From positions 25,598,616 through 25,662,615 of the forward strand of contig OY726571.1 of the NCBI GenBank assembly GCA_963383645.1: DNA of 64,000 nucleotides, written 5' to 3'. The stretch comes from Muscardinus avellanarius (lineage: Eukaryota > Chordata > Mammalia > Rodentia > Gliridae). A program made the position numbers and the translations under genes. How positions within the stretch are numbered: position 1 is the first letter of the stretch; each line of letters begins with the position of its first letter. The notes below the pieces were generated by a model that was not told the DNA's origin, did not search any database, and saw only the letters and a program-made list of their open reading frames with translations. Positions 11,701 to 23,040 of the stretch are shown piece by piece.

Positions 11701-11899
11701 TGAAATTCGAGAACGCTTCTGGATGCTAGTGGTTGTATTTTAGGAACATGGCCAGTAGAGGTCAGAGATGAGTTCTTTAAATACTTGGACCTGCAATTAC
11801 TTTTATGTCTGTATTTATCCAAGGCTCTGCTCACTCTAGATGTCTCTTGATCAGTGTCAGTGGTGAAAGTTGGCATGAAAAGTGTTGAAAGGGACACAT

Positions 11900-13030
11900 G
11901 GGTGATGCCTCACATTGGCTTCCCTGTCATGTAGGACCTAGATGGAGGAGCCATGCAGGAAAACAAAACCCAAAACAAAACACAAAATAGAAAGTAAGAA
12001 TGTTCTTCTGTAAGATTAAACAGAAAAGTGTTGGCTCTCAGTTATTTAAGTAGACCTGTTTAAGTTGCTTGTGAAAGTTAAATTAAAGGAACTAGAGAAA
12101 ATAACAAATGCTTATTTTCAATAACAAAGTTATTTGCCTAGATCAATACCTCCCAAGAGTCTGTGCATGTGAGTGTGTGAGTGTGTGTGTTGTATACAGA
12201 TAAAGCTTATTAATACAAGGATATTCAACAACCTTTTTCTTTTCTCTTTTTTATTACAAAAAAATAACAAAAATGGCAAACCAAGAGACCCAAGCCATAA
12301 TTCTGCTTGAGCCTAGTTTTTTTTCTCCCTGGCTCAATAAAAAAAATAGCTTGTGTCTAAATGTCATAGTATGTAACTACGTATAGAGAGGTTAGGAAGG
12401 AATAATGACACTGATCAGAAGGGAGTCGATTTTTTGTTGTATTGGTTTTGATTAATTAATTAGTTAAAGGATAAACATTTGGGAAAAAAGGAAAATTTTC
12501 ATTTATTGATGACTTCCCATAAGAGCGCGCTGTGATAAGTAATTTTACATGGCATCTCACTCCCTGAAGTGAGCAATGTCCACAGAGCATCTAGAACTTA
12601 GTAGAAGCTCAATCATTGAATAAGCAAGTAAGATAGTAAAGAACTCTTAGAAGGGTTCGTTTCTTTGCTTTGGTTTGAGGGAGGTTGATCTGTTGGATTT
12701 CTATGATAGACCTGTGTCCACTCTGGCGTCAGAATGTGGATACATGTATACTCAGTGACCCTTATTCATTACAGGTGTACATTTCTTAGGTACTGAAAAG
12801 TAGAAGCAGAAGATGGCGCTTGTCAAAAACACTTGAAAGTGGGCATAGGTGGAGCTCTAAGAGGAAGGGCAGTCAATTCTGGTCCTGCTGTGGCAAGTGA
12901 CAATTCCCTTCAGTTCTGTACAATGGAAATATAATTGCACATTTTATACCTTCCCTACTTCACAAAATGCTATGAAATAAATATATGCCCTATTTGGAAT
13001 GGTTTTGTTTTATGGGGGTTGGGTTTTTGT
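11900..13030. other. Unique-looking DNA
   Basis: I see no young repeat, no long frame and no recognisable gene. A weak MIR/L2-type motif (CTAGAACTTAGTAGAAGCTC) lies near 12590. A short (GT)n is at about 12170-12192. Confidence 0.5.
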
Positions 13031-13040
13031 CATTGTTGTT

Positions 13041-13232
13041 TAGGTACTAGAGGTTGAACCCAGGGGCTTTCTACCTCTGAGATACACACCCAGCACTATT
13101 TTATTATGAAACAGGATCTCACTAGGTTGTGGAGGGCCTTAATAAGTTGCCAAAGCTGTCCTGGAAACTTTGATCCTCCTGTCTCAGCCTCCGCAACTAC
13201 TGGGATTATAAGCGTGCACCACCTTGCTTGGC
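13041..13232 (-). mobile_element. B1-dID SINE, subfamily A
   Basis: From GGTACTAGAGGTTGAACCCA to GCACCACCTTGCTTGGC. It lacks a long poly-T and is moderately diverged. The next SINE begins 18 bp further on in the opposite orientation, forming an inverted SINE pair. Confidence 0.85.
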
Positions 13233-13249
13233 AATAAATGAAGGTTTAA

Positions 13250-13505
13250 TCTGGGCATAGTGGTGCAAGCTTGTAATCCCCGCGCTTGGGAGGCGGAGAC
13301 AGGAGGATCACGCAGGTTCGAAGCCAGCCCTGCTGGTTTAAGAGACCTGTTTCCAAAACTAAAAAAAAAGTATAAAATAGGTCTGGGAGTGTAGCTCAGA
13401 GGTAGAAGGGCTTCCAGGAACCCCAGTACCACCAAAAAGAAGAAGAAGAAGAAGAAGAAGAAGAAGAAGAAGAAGAAGAAGAAGAAGAAGAAGAAGAAGA
13501 AGAAG

Positions 13506-13560
<55 letters not shown>

Positions 13561-13563
13561 AAA
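13250..13563 (+). mobile_element. B1-dID SINE, subfamily B, with (AAG)n(AAAG)n tail
   Basis: The body ends CCCCAGTACCACC at 13433. From 13434 to 13563 there are 130 consecutive purines, first (AAG)n then (AAAG)n. B box GGTTCGAAGCC is perfect. The tail is the largest (AAG) expansion on this strand. Confidence 0.9.
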
Positions 13564-13898
13564 CTTTTCTGGAATGCCCATTAGGAAGGATGACTGTCAG
13601 GAGCCCCATCCACTAACACACAGTGCTGTAGCTGGCCTTGTCTAAGTGAAAAGATAAATAAGAGATAGTATCAATACCACACTATTCTGTCTCTATAGAT
13701 GGTATGAATTTCCAGACTGAAGAGCTCCTTTGTGTTGGAATATTAGGAATGATGGTTTGCTTCAGCTTAGTGTTAGTAGAGAGCCAGATAATGTAGAGTT
13801 TATTATGAGGCTTTTAGTTAGGCAAATGCAAGAGTAGATTTTCTTGTGGGATGGCTTGAAGGAGATATAAAAACTACTCAAAAATATTTTAGTGTGGG

Positions 13899-14157
13899 AG
13901 CTGGGTGTGGTGGCGCACACTTGTAATCCCAGCACTTGGGAGGCTGAGATAGGAGGATCACACAGGTTCGAAGCCAGCCTCAGCTACTTAGTGAGGCTCT
14001 CAGCAATTTAGTGAGACCTTGTTTCCAAATAAAGTATAAAATAGGTCTGGATGTGTAGACCAGAGGTAGAAAGCCTCTTGGTCCCATCCCCAATACCAAA
14101 AAGAAAAAAATGAAAGAAATAAAGGAAGGAAGGAAGGAAGGAAGGAAGGAAGGAAGA
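13899..14157 (+). mobile_element. B1-dID SINE with (GGAA)n tail
   Basis: Head AGCTGGGTGTGGTGGCGCAC. It mixes subfamily-B sequence (GGTTCGAAGCCAGCC) with a subfamily-A middle (CAGCTACTTAGTGAG). The tail is A-rich and then (GGAA)n at 14123-14156. It may be a recombinant or an intermediate subfamily. Confidence 0.88.
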
Positions 14158-14159
14158 AA

Positions 14160-14913
14160 ATTAGTATGTGATAGGTGGGGTGAGGGGGTAAGGTCATCAC
14201 AGGAAGAATTCCCTCCAGAGCATGTGGAAGTTCATTCTCACACAAACAGAAGTGAAGTAGAGTTTCTTTCTTCCCCTTCTCTTTCTTTCCCTCCTCTACC
14301 AGTGCTTAAACTTTAGTTGCTTGTCAGACACATAATATATAAATTGCAAGCATAATCGCCACGCAGAATGTAAAGATGCCAAGTGCACATGAATGAATTA
14401 GAGGTTCTTAGTCAAATCCAAACAAATGTATACCTGATAATGGCTTTGGCTGAAATGTATTTTTATATTTTATAGCATGTTCACATTTGCCAGTGGTTAG
14501 CAAAGATTAAGCTTGCCAAACTTTAATGTGGTACAAATGCCATGTTCAAGGCAAAGTCAGTAGACTGTTAGAGGATCTGGCAAATCAAAAGCATTATCAA
14601 CAGCTGTGGCTTTCAAATGTTTTGTGAGACTGAAATAATAAAGCCATGTGCATTGAAGTGGGCATTAATTCTACCATTTGTTTTCTTAGAATATAACATG
14701 ACCGTTGGTAACTTTACATGGCATTACAATCAACTTTTGATTAGATGTGATGATGGCCAGAAGGCAAATGTGGGCTGGGATCCTCACTAACTAGTTAAGA
14801 ATTTATTGAGTGATTACTATATTCAGGATCATATACTTGGTGCTAATTATAGCCAATAACGTCACAACCCCTCCCCATCTATACTTTTGCCAGAATTGAT
14901 AAAAAGTGTTATT
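14160..14913. other. Unique-looking DNA
   Basis: No repeat hallmark or convincing coding frame was seen between the two SINEs. Confidence 0.5.
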
Positions 14914-14930
14914 AGAATTTCACCTATTTC

Positions 14931-15098
14931 GCTGGGTGTGGTGGTGCACGCTTGTAATCCCTGCACTTGGGAGGCAGGGGATCGCATAGGTTCGAAGCCA
15001 GCCTCGCTGGCTTAAAAAACCCTGTTTCCAGATAAAATATAAAATAGGTCTGGGAGTGTAGCCTGGAGGTAGAAGGGTTCCATCGCCAGTACCACCAA

Positions 15099-15136
<38 letters not shown>
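14931..15136 (+). mobile_element. B1-dID SINE, subfamily B, with (AATA)n tail and 17-bp duplication
   Basis: Flanked by a perfect AGAATTTCACCTATTTC at 14914-14930 and 15137-15153. The tail is (AATA)n. Two small internal deletions (after GGGAGGCAGG and before GGTTCCATCGCC) distinguish it. Confidence 0.95.
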
Positions 15137-15137
<1 letters not shown>

Positions 15138-15264
15138 GAATTTCACCTATTTCTATTTGTCACCCCTAGTGGACACATCTTTATAAATGGAAAGTCAAAA
15201 GGAAAAAGAATCATCATAGGATTACCGAATAATAACAGAAATTCTAAATTGTCAAACAACTGAC

Positions 15265-15312
15265 CAGGTGTAGTGGCACAGGCCTGTAATCCTAGTGACT
15301 GAAGAAACTGTT
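15265..15312 (+). mobile_element. SINE head fragment
   Basis: Only CCAGGTGTAGTGGCACAGGC ... CTGTAATCCTAGTGACTG is present. The rest of the SINE is missing. Confidence 0.6.
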
Positions 15313-15604
15313 CAAATTTAGTTCAAACAATTAGTAATTAGAAAATATTATATTTTTACCTTCTTTACTATGAACAACACACATTCGTATATTTTCATTC
15401 CCTTTTGGTGAGATTTTCCTTATAGTGTTTTGACTATGCTCTCTAAAAGAATCCTAAAACACAATTAGTTTATATTATTGGGTGTTCTTAGAGAAAAACT
15501 TTGGCAGATCACAAAGACTTTAGATATGTGAGCATAAAATAAATGGTTTGTTTAGCTGTGCTCTAGGGTGATTTCATATGATTAGCATTTAGTTATTTAT
15601 TTTG

Positions 15605-15844
15605 GTCTCTTTTATTTTTATATTTATTTATTTATGTATTTATTTATGTATGTATTTATTTATTTAGGTGGTAGTGGGGATGGAACCCTTCTACCTCCGG
15701 TCTACACTCCCAGACCTATTTTTTATATATTTTTATTTGGAAACAGGGTCTCTTAAGCCAGCAAGGCTGGCTTCGAACCTGCGCGATCCTCCTGTCTCCG
15801 CCTCCCAAGCGCAGGGATTACAAGCGTGTGCCACCATGCCCGGC
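15605..15844 (-). mobile_element. B1-dID SINE, subfamily B, with (TTTA)n tail
   Basis: TTTA/TGTA repeats (about 15605-15665) take the place of the poly-T tail. GTCTCTTAAGCCAGC and GGCTTCGAACCTGCG identify subfamily B, and the head is CACCATGCCCGGC. Confidence 0.9.
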
Positions 15845-15849
15845 TCTTT

Positions 15850-16050
15850 TTTATTTTTATTTTTTTGCGGTACTGGGATTGGAACCCAGGGGCATTCTAC
15901 CTTTGAGCTATACCCCCAGCCCTATTTTTTATTTTTTATTTTGAAACAGAGTCTCGCTGAGTTGCAAAGGGCCTAAGAAGCTGAAAATGTCCACCAACGA
16001 TGATTCTCCTAAATACTGAGATTACAAGTATGTGCCACCATGCCTGGCTG
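15850..16050 (-). mobile_element. B1-dID SINE, subfamily A
   Basis: It follows the previous SINE tail-to-head in the same orientation. GCGGTACTGGGATTGGAACC through to CACCATGCCTGGCT. Part of the middle (GTAGCTGAGGC) is deleted. Confidence 0.85.
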
Positions 16051-16127
16051 GTCTCATTTCTTTTTTCATTTCATATCTTTTCTTTTGAGTGCAATTAGGT
16101 ATGATTATTTTAATATTTTGTAATTTT

Positions 16128-16186
16128 TTGTGTTACTAGGTATTGAGCACAAGGATGTTCTACTCCTGAGCTATATCCCCAGTCCA
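16128..16186 (-). mobile_element. ID-half fragment inside the L1
   Basis: TTACTAGGTATTGAGCACAA through CTGAGCTATATCCCCAGTCC is the antisense dID tail only, without a B1 head. Confidence 0.6.
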
Positions 16187-16219
16187 ATAAAAAAAAAAAA
16201 AGTTATTGGTGCATTGTAC

Positions 16220-16443
16220 TTTTTTTTTTTTTTTTGCGGTACTGGGGATGGAACCCAGGGGCGTTCTTCCCCTGAGGTATGCCCCCAGCCCTACTTTTTT
16301 TTTTTATTCTTTATTTTGAAACAGGGTCTCATTGAGTTGCACAGGGCCTCACTAAGTCATAGCTGAGGCTGTCCGCAAACCACAATCCTCCTGTCTTAGC
16401 CTTCCAAATGCTGGGATTACAAGCGTGTGCCACCACTCCCAGC
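16220..16443 (-). mobile_element. B1-dID SINE, subfamily A, nested in L1
   Basis: It interrupts the L1 3'UTR between GTGCATTGTAC and GTAGTCATACATC. Poly-T then GCGGTACTGGGGATGGAACC; a second T-rich expansion sits at the internal linker. Confidence 0.9.
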
Positions 16444-17115
16444 TGTAGTCATACATCTTAATGGAGTACAAGATGGTGGAGGCATACATGCACACATCAC
16501 CCAATTAGCCCTTCCCCAATTCCTGCCTGCCCCATTCCCTCCCCCTCCTTCCTTCTTATATTTGTCTTAGTGATTGGCTTTGATATGTTTCTTAATGTAC
16601 ATCATGAGGATTAGAGAATTTTCCTCTTTCCCCTTCTATCCTCTCAGGTCGCCTTATTTGCTCACCTATAGAATCTCCTTCTTCATCTAGAGTTCCTCCT
16701 ATGACCCATTTTCTCCCTAGCTTTCGCATATTAGGAAGAGCATTAAATTTCTTATTTTTTGTGACTGGCTAATCTCACTTAGCATAATGTTCTCCAGTTC
16801 CATTCTTTCCCTGTAAACAACGTAATTATGGTTTTTTTTAATGGCTGAGTAAAATTCCATTGTGTTCATATCCCATAGATTTGTAATCCATTCATCTGTT
16901 GGTGGACATCTTGGCTGATTCCATAGTTTGGCCATGATGAATTGTACAGCTATGAACATAGATGTGTATGCATTAGTTTGGTAGTTAGTTTTCATTCTTT
17001 TGGGTAGATACCCAGAAGTAGTACTGCTGGATCATATGGTAAGTTCATTCCCATTCTTCCTTTATACTGTTTTCCAAAATGGTTGTACTAATTTACAATC
17101 CTGGTCTCATTTCTT

Positions 17116-18600
17116 AACAAAGTGAAAAGTATATTTTTTCTCAAAAGGGTAAAACAATGATGAAAGTGTTTACAAGGCAATAATTACTCTATTACAAGTA
17201 GATACCTCCATTATATATCAATCTTATCACTATAAAATAAAAAAGTTATTAGTTGCTTCTTTCACAGTAGTCTCATTAAAAGCCAGTGGGATTAACCTTG
17301 GAAGTCCAGCGTGCATCTGACTGGCACCAAACATTGCTCTAAAGAGCAATGGATACAGCGCTAAACTTCTGAACCATCAATACACAAGGCTGCTCTCTAT
17401 AAGCACTGAATCTAAGAAATGTGTGTAGCCCATCATGTTGAATGATTTTACCAAAGTAGACAAGATGCTATGTAGAAATTCTCAACCATTCTCTATTTCT
17501 GCCAACTTTTTTGAGTGCAACTTTCGAAGTTCCTCTGTCAATCATCAGGAAGAAAATAACATATACATATTAGGATTTCTTAGCTGACAAAAATTTAATT
17601 CAATGAAAAGTTTCATGGTTCTTTAATAATATTTGAAAATTTGAAGATTGAACAACTCAGAAGTTAATTGCATATTTTCAATGGAAAAAAAAAAAACAAG
17701 CAAATTTACCAGTTGTCAATTTCGTTACAATTTTAACTTTTTAAATTGGTTTTGGGAAAATTATTTTCCAAACAAATATTATTACTAATTGGGAGGATTT
17801 AGCCACACACAGAAGGCAAAGATGTTCAAAAAGAGCAGTGTATGCTTTTCTTGAGGGTGATTCAACAGTAACAAATTTTTTGGTCATTTTAATTGGTAGC
17901 TGGCTTTCCCACAGTTATCCAGTGTCACTCTACTTAATTTAAAAGATAATCCACTTCTGTCTCTCTCACATATCTACTGAATCTCTTTCCATTTACCCTA
18001 AGGGGAGAATACGGTGATCTGCTATATTTGAGGCCTACAGTTTCTTATACCTTTAGAGCTCTATTCATTTATTCCACTGGCTCAAGGACCAATGACACTC
18101 TCTGATCATCAAAAGGGCCAATTCATAAACATTTAGTTCTAAAGCCAGCATATCTCCTCAACCTTTTTTTTTTTTATCTACTCTGAACCTTTCCAGTGCC
18201 AATCCACTCTAGAAATAATACTACTAGCCCTATTTCTTCTATTCTTGCTTGCTGCTTTCACATTTTTCTCTTGCCCTCCACACCTTCTCCAGGGATCTAA
18301 GAAGGTGTTTCACTAGCTGCTATAATGATAATAACATGTAATAATTATGGAGCACTTATTATGGGCTATATAATCCAAGATATGTAGGTGTGAAGCAAGA
18401 ATGCCTCTTTACGCCTAGCTATCAAATCTCCTGCTGCTGCTTCTTGTGCCATGGAGGCTTAGGACCCACACCAAAAGTTCTCCTGGTATAGGGTTGCCTG
18501 ACTTAGCAAGTACAGGAAGCCAGGTTAAATGTGAATTTCAGATAAAAAATGGAAATTAGCTTATATCCCACACTGTACGAGAGGTACTTATATTAAAAAT
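17116..18600. other. Unique-looking AT-rich DNA
   Basis: No young repeat or coding frame was seen. Around 18325-18385, AATAACATGTAATAATTATGG + AGCACTTATTATGGGC resembles the MIR/L2 motif 'ATTTATTGAGCACTTACTATGTGC', so a fossil repeat is likely there. Confidence 0.5.
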
Positions 18601-18607
18601 TATTTGA

Positions 18608-19030
18608 GCCAGGGGTGGTGCACACTTGAGAGGCTGAAACAGGAAGATTGCAGATTCTAGGTCAGCCTCAGGTACTTAGTGAGACCCTTCACAACTTAGT
18701 AAAACTCTGTTTCAAAATAAAGAAGAAAAGCTGGGCGTGGTGGTGCACGCTTGTAATCCCAGCACTTGGGAGGTAGAGACAGGAGGATCGCATGGGTTTG
18801 AAGCCAGCCACACTGGCTTAAGAGACCCTGTTTCCAAAAAAAAAAAAAAGTATAAAAGTATAAAATAGGTCTGGGAGTATAGCCCGGAGGAGAAGGGCTT
18901 CCAGGAACACCAGTACCACCAAAAAAACGAAGAAGAAGGAGGAGGAGGAGGAGGAGGAGGAGGAGGAGGAGGAGGAGGAGGAGGAGGAGGAGAAGAAGAA
19001 GAAGAAGAAGAAGAAGAAGAAGAAGAAGAA

Positions 19031-19062
<32 letters not shown>

Positions 19063-19136
19063 AGAGGAAGAAGAAATAGGGGTGGCGATGTCACTCAGAA
19101 GTAGAATGCCCCTGGGTTCAATCCCCAGTTCTGCCA
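18608..19136 (+). mobile_element. Old B1-dID SINE split by a younger one
   Basis: The B1 half (18608-18729, ending CAAAATAAAGAAGAAA) and the ID half (19077-19136, GGCGATGTCACTCAGAAGTAGA ... CCCCAGTTCTGCC, first 20 bases cited in part) are in the right order, separated by a subfamily-B SINE and its purine tail. Confidence 0.85.
18730..19076 (+). mobile_element. B1-dID SINE, subfamily B, with (GGA)n(GAA)n tail, nested
   Basis: Body AGCTGGGCGTGGTGGTGCAC ... CAGTACCACC, then 148 consecutive purines (18929-19076): a (GGA)n block followed by (GAA)n. GAAGAAA on both sides is the likely short duplication. Confidence 0.9.
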
Positions 19137-19139
19137 AAA

Positions 19140-19440
19140 CAAAACAAAACAAAACAAAAAACATTTCTTGTTCAACTGAAACTCAGTTCAATTGGACTTT
19201 CTGTTGTTTATTTTTCAGCCCTGTTTGGGAGTCTTTCTGTACAACATGTGTGGCAATAATGCGGAACATTTCACAGTTTTTCCTCTTTTCCAACTACCAT
19301 GCAGTGAGCAGCATCCATGACTACCCAAAAGCAATGGGGCCGACCAACATCAACTGAAAGCACTGACACTATGTGCCAAGGTAAACCTTTTCTCTTATTA
19401 AGCTCATTATCTCAGATGTTTGTTATAGTAACAGAAAGTT
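19140..19440 (+). repeat. Possible MaLR-type LTR 3' end
   Basis: The order GCCAAGGTAAACCTTTTCTC ... CTCATTATCTCAGATGTTTG + TTATAGTAACAGAAAGTTAACAC resembles the 3' end of rodent MaLR-like LTRs ('aataaacctt...ggtatttgttatagtaacagaaa'). The 5' limit is uncertain. Confidence 0.4.
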
Positions 19441-19773
19441 AACACCCTACAATGACCATCAGGCCCTGCTCTTTTCTACGTCCTGTCTGAGGATGATCTT
19501 GAGATGATAATATCATATATGGGGTCACTGTGGCCTATGGGATGACTTTGTGTAAATTAGAAAAAGGCACCTTTTGCATCAGGCACAGCACAGCTCTGTG
19601 GCACACAGCTTGGTAGGAAAAATGCAAGCTGAATTTCAGCTCCCATGTGTCACCTCGCCAGGCACCCTCATAGGTTGACCAGTCTATATCTCTATATGTC
19701 ATGGTGTCATTCTTGGTATATCTGGTCCCTGAGTCTGAGTTATGGCCATAGTAGCTATTAAAAACTTAAAAAT

Positions 19774-19965
19774 TAGCCAGGGATGGTGTTGCATGCCTGT
19801 AATCCCAATACTTAGGAGATAGGAGGATTGCAGGTCTAAGGCTATGTTAGCAATTTAGTGAAGCCTTCATCAATGAGTGAGATCCTGTTTCAAAATAAAA
19901 AAATAAAATGGTACTGGGGGGGTGTAGCTCAGAGATAAAAGACTCTGGGTTCAATTCTCAGCTAC
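19774..19965 (+). mobile_element. B1-dID SINE, subfamily A, diverged
   Basis: AGCCAGGGATGGTGTTGCAT ... GGGGTGTAGCTCAGAGATAA ... TTCAATTCTCAGCTACC, followed by a C-rich and (CA)n tail. Confidence 0.85.
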
Positions 19966-20214
19966 CCCCCCACACACACAAGTTGAAAAATCTTTTTTTT
20001 TTTTCTCCCTCTTAGTCCTATCTCTTTTTAACCTCCTATTCTCTGGATTTCTTATTGTCTTCCTTCCAACTTGAGCTCTTCAGTTAGATATAAAATATCC
20101 CCTAAAGAACTCATTTATTAATATTCAAGGTTGATAGAGTTGTAATCTCATCGATGGATGAGCCATAGTGTGATATCATCATTTAATGAATTTATGTCAC
20201 AGATTCTCACTTTG

Positions 20215-20620
20215 GGAGGGGCTGTGGTTAGACACAGAGTGCCTTCCCCAAAAGAGCTCATGTATTAAGCTCAGGGTTGGCATGTAAAGGATTTATCTAG
20301 GTGGGAATCTAAGCTGGTGGGATGTGGTTGGAGAAGTGGGTCCCTGGGGGTGTGGCCTGAGGGATTCTGTGTGTGTCTTTGAATGCCTTATTTGTTGGCT
20401 CTCTAGCCTCTGGCCTCTGTGATGTGAGAAGCAGTGTCTTGCACTCTCCCTCTCTTTACTTTCTGCCACCATGCCCTGAGGTCCATGGTCTCTGGATTTA
20501 CATGGACTCAACCCAATAATCTCTAAGGAAATCATGAGTAAATAAACCTTCCTTCCTCTAAATTGTGTGGTCAGGTTTACTGGGCTACAGCAGTGAGAAT
20601 GTTGACTAGACACCAACCAC
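20215..20620 (+). mobile_element. MaLR-like LTR remnant
   Basis: CCCCAAAAGAGCTCATGTATTA, GGTGGGAATCTAAGCTGGTG, GTGGGTCCCTGGGGGTGTGG, TTTCTGCCACCATGCCCTGA and GAGTAAATAAACCTTCCTTC occur in the order seen in MST/ORR1-type MaLR LTRs. It is non-coding and no internal region accompanies it. Confidence 0.5.
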
Positions 20621-20948
20621 TAGATCCTCTTTGAGGAAGATCATTCCATTTCCATTCATTCCCATGTCCAACCCAATAAGGAAGACAAACACAAGCTCAG
20701 CTTTCTAAGGCCTGGTTTCACCTTTCTAATTCCTGCTGACTTTCAGAGCAAAGTATCAGATAATGTTTGGCACCAGTAACGACCTTGCCTTTCCCAGGCC
20801 AGATCAATGGCTCTTCAAACCTTTTAAGCTTCCTATTATAACTCACTCCTCCAAGACAAGAAACGGTCTTCAGAAAGTTCTCCTCAGAATAAACAATGTA
20901 AAAATATCTTGACTGTATAATTCTAGTGATATTTCGTAGGCCCATGTG

Positions 20949-20996
20949 CAGTGTGTGTGTGTGTGTGTGTGTATGTGTGTGTGTGTATGTGTGTGT
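20949..20996 (+). repeat. (GT)n microsatellite
   Basis: GT dinucleotides with two or three TATG interruptions. No adjacent SINE. Confidence 0.9.
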
Positions 20997-21177
20997 TTTC
21001 TTCTACATATAAGTGAAAAACATAACAAGTTAAGGCAGTACAAAATGAATTTAGAAGCAGCCTGATACAATGGAAAGAACGCCAGCTTTAAACAAAACAA
21101 GTCCAGATTCAACTTAAGCTTCCTCCTTTTGCCTTGCTTTATATATTAAAAAGAGTAAGTCTTAAATCAGAGGGTTG

Positions 21178-21575
21178 TATGTTAGTTTTCTAGGATTGCC
21201 ATATCAAAGTACCACAAATGGTATTTGGGGTTTATGCAACAGAAATTTATTGTCTCACAGTTCTGGAAGCCAGAAGTTTGAAACCAAGGTGCCAGTAGGC
21301 TTGCATCCCTCTGAGGGAAAGGCTCACTCCAGACTCGCTCTTTGGCTTCTATGTGGTGGTCTTTAGATTCACGTGGATTTCTCCTTATATGTATGTGTCT
21401 GTGTTAAAATTTTCTCTTTTTGAAGACACCAGTGATACTGGGTTAGGGACCACTCTATGACTTTAACATAATTATCTCTGGAAAGACACTATCTCCAAAT
21501 AATGTCATACTCTAAGGTACTGAAGTCAGAACTCCAGCACTTTTTAGGGGTACACAATTAAACTCATGACATATT
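21178..21575 (+). repeat. Old interspersed repeat, family 'X' copy 1
   Basis: TGTTAGTTTTCTAGGATTGCC, CAACAGAAATTTATTGTCTC, CACAGTTCTGGAAGCCAGAA, AGACACCAGTGATACTGGG and ACACAATTAAACTCATGACA define a mammal-wide repeat I recognise by pattern but cannot name securely. A second copy lies at 41195-41600. Confidence 0.6.
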
Positions 21576-21614
21576 GCTAAAAAGAGCAAATAACTTTTAT
21601 AAAGCACCTAACAG

Positions 21615-21695
21615 AAAGTCTGAGGATGTAGTTAAATGGTAGAGAGCTTGCCTAGAATGCACAAGGCCCTGGGTATAAATTTCCAGTGCCATTAA
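21615..21695 (+). mobile_element. ID-type SINE
   Basis: GAGGATGTAGTTAAATGGTA + GAGAGCTTGCCTAGAATGCA then CAAGGCCCTGGGTATAAATT. The full ID with its TTGCCTAG...GCAC segment is present, moderately mutated, with a weak A/T tail. Confidence 0.8.
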
Positions 21696-22090
21696 TTAAT
21701 CAGTTAAAGCACCTAACAGCAATCCTGGAACATAAATAGTTAACAATTTAGTAGCTATTATAGTTAATAATTTTGTCTTCTGGTCCTTTAGAATGATCTT
21801 ATAAAAATGTAGTTATTTTCTTGGATTAATAGACATATAAAGAGGATCTATCAGGGAAAAATGAAGTGTAAAAGTACAAATATTGGGATATATTAGGCAT
21901 AACACTCAATTATTGAAGATAAAAGACTTTGTAAAAGTTTTGGGGGTAGAACGGAAAGAAAGATCAGGGATATAAGATAGGTAGCAAATACAGGTGATAG
22001 AATTTAATTCAAACTACATTGACTGATTTTGAATGAACACTCTGGAAAGAGAGTCAAAGAGAGACAGAGATGGAATAAAAGTTTACTCTC

Positions 22091-22253
22091 AGCTGACTGT
22101 GGTGGCACACAGCTGTAATCTCAGTACTTAAGAGGCTAAAACAGGAGGATGGGCAGGTTCAGGGCCAGTCTCAGCAACTTAGTGAGACTCTATTTCTAAA
22201 CAAAAAAGTAAAAAGGGCCAAGGGTATAGCTTGGAGGTACCAGTGCCCACCCC
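22091..22253 (+). mobile_element. B1-dID SINE with short duplication
   Basis: CAGCTGACTGTGGTGGCACA through AGCTTGGAGGTACCAGTGCC. The ID half is shortened. AAAGTTTACT flanks both ends. Confidence 0.85.
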
Positions 22254-22971
22254 CAAAGTTTACTTTTAAAACAATATAATTTGTGCCAGAAATGGTCAGA
22301 GCTGTTTTGTAGAGAAAAGGGGGCATCAAATATCAGCCATTTGATTTTATGGCAGAAAACCTCAGACTGTAATTATTCAACAAATGGCATTACTTAGAAA
22401 ATCTTACTAGGGTAACATTTTCAAGCCTCTTTGGGACTTAACAGTGATACATTTTCTGCGGCATCATTAACTTCAATGTGTTATTTGAAGAGATATTCTC
22501 ATCGTTAATAAAACTTGAAAGGAAAAAAAATTATACTTGTTAGTTCAAGAAGAGTGAAGTCTCGTTTGATCTTGAACTTTTTTCCCTTCAGGATCTCCTC
22601 GCGGGCGGCTGGGTAACTGAGACAATGCAGTGGAATGCATGGACGAGAGGGTGTCTTCAGGAAGATGAAGGGTGATTCAGAAGAATCTGGTCTCCATTAA
22701 GAAAAGAGCAAGAGGAAATATGTCTGAATTGCAGGAGGAAGAATTTAGCCCAAATCCAAATATTTTCTGACTGTGTTGGTAATCAGTAAAATAGACCAAG
22801 AGAGGCTACGCAATACCATTCCTAAGATCTGTAGAACTGTGATAGATGTTACATGGCTGTTTTCAAGAATCATAAGGCCTTATGAATATTCTCTCTTGCA
22901 TATGAAATATATATCATTTGACTCCCTTTTCCATTATCATGTTTTTCTTTTTCTTTTTCTTTTTTTTTGGG

Positions 22972-23040
22972 GGGGATGGAGGGCTGAAACCAGGTCTTAC
23001 TGCCAAGTGCTTTTACCACTGAGCTACGTCCCCAGCCTCC
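22972..23040 (-). mobile_element. ID-type SINE (antisense)
   Basis: Poly-T/G-rich start, then GGGCTGAAACCAGGTCTTAC, GCTTTTACCACTGAGCTACG and TCCCCAGCC. A full ID with no B1 head. Confidence 0.7.

Larger units (their letters stand above)
16063..17100 (-). mobile_element. 5'-truncated L1 (antisense) with 15-bp target duplication
   Basis: An L1 3' end and ORF2 C-terminal relic. CTGGTCTCATTTCTT is repeated at 16048-16062 and 17101-17115. The minus-strand translation at 16717-16995 contains TMEFYSAIKKN and the NQPRCPPTDEWI block typical of the L1 ORF2 C-terminus. Two SINEs (about 16128-16186 and 16220-16443) later landed in its 3' end. Confidence 0.85.

Noticed and set aside
16740..16995. A host gene exon suggested by a 92-codon minus frame
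   Set aside because: The translation carries the L1 ORF2 C-terminal signature and lies inside an insertion with a target duplication.
18696..19164. Poly-Leu and poly-Ser/Pro frames of 132-150 codons
   Set aside because: Caused by the (GGA)n(GAA)n SINE tail. No gene context.
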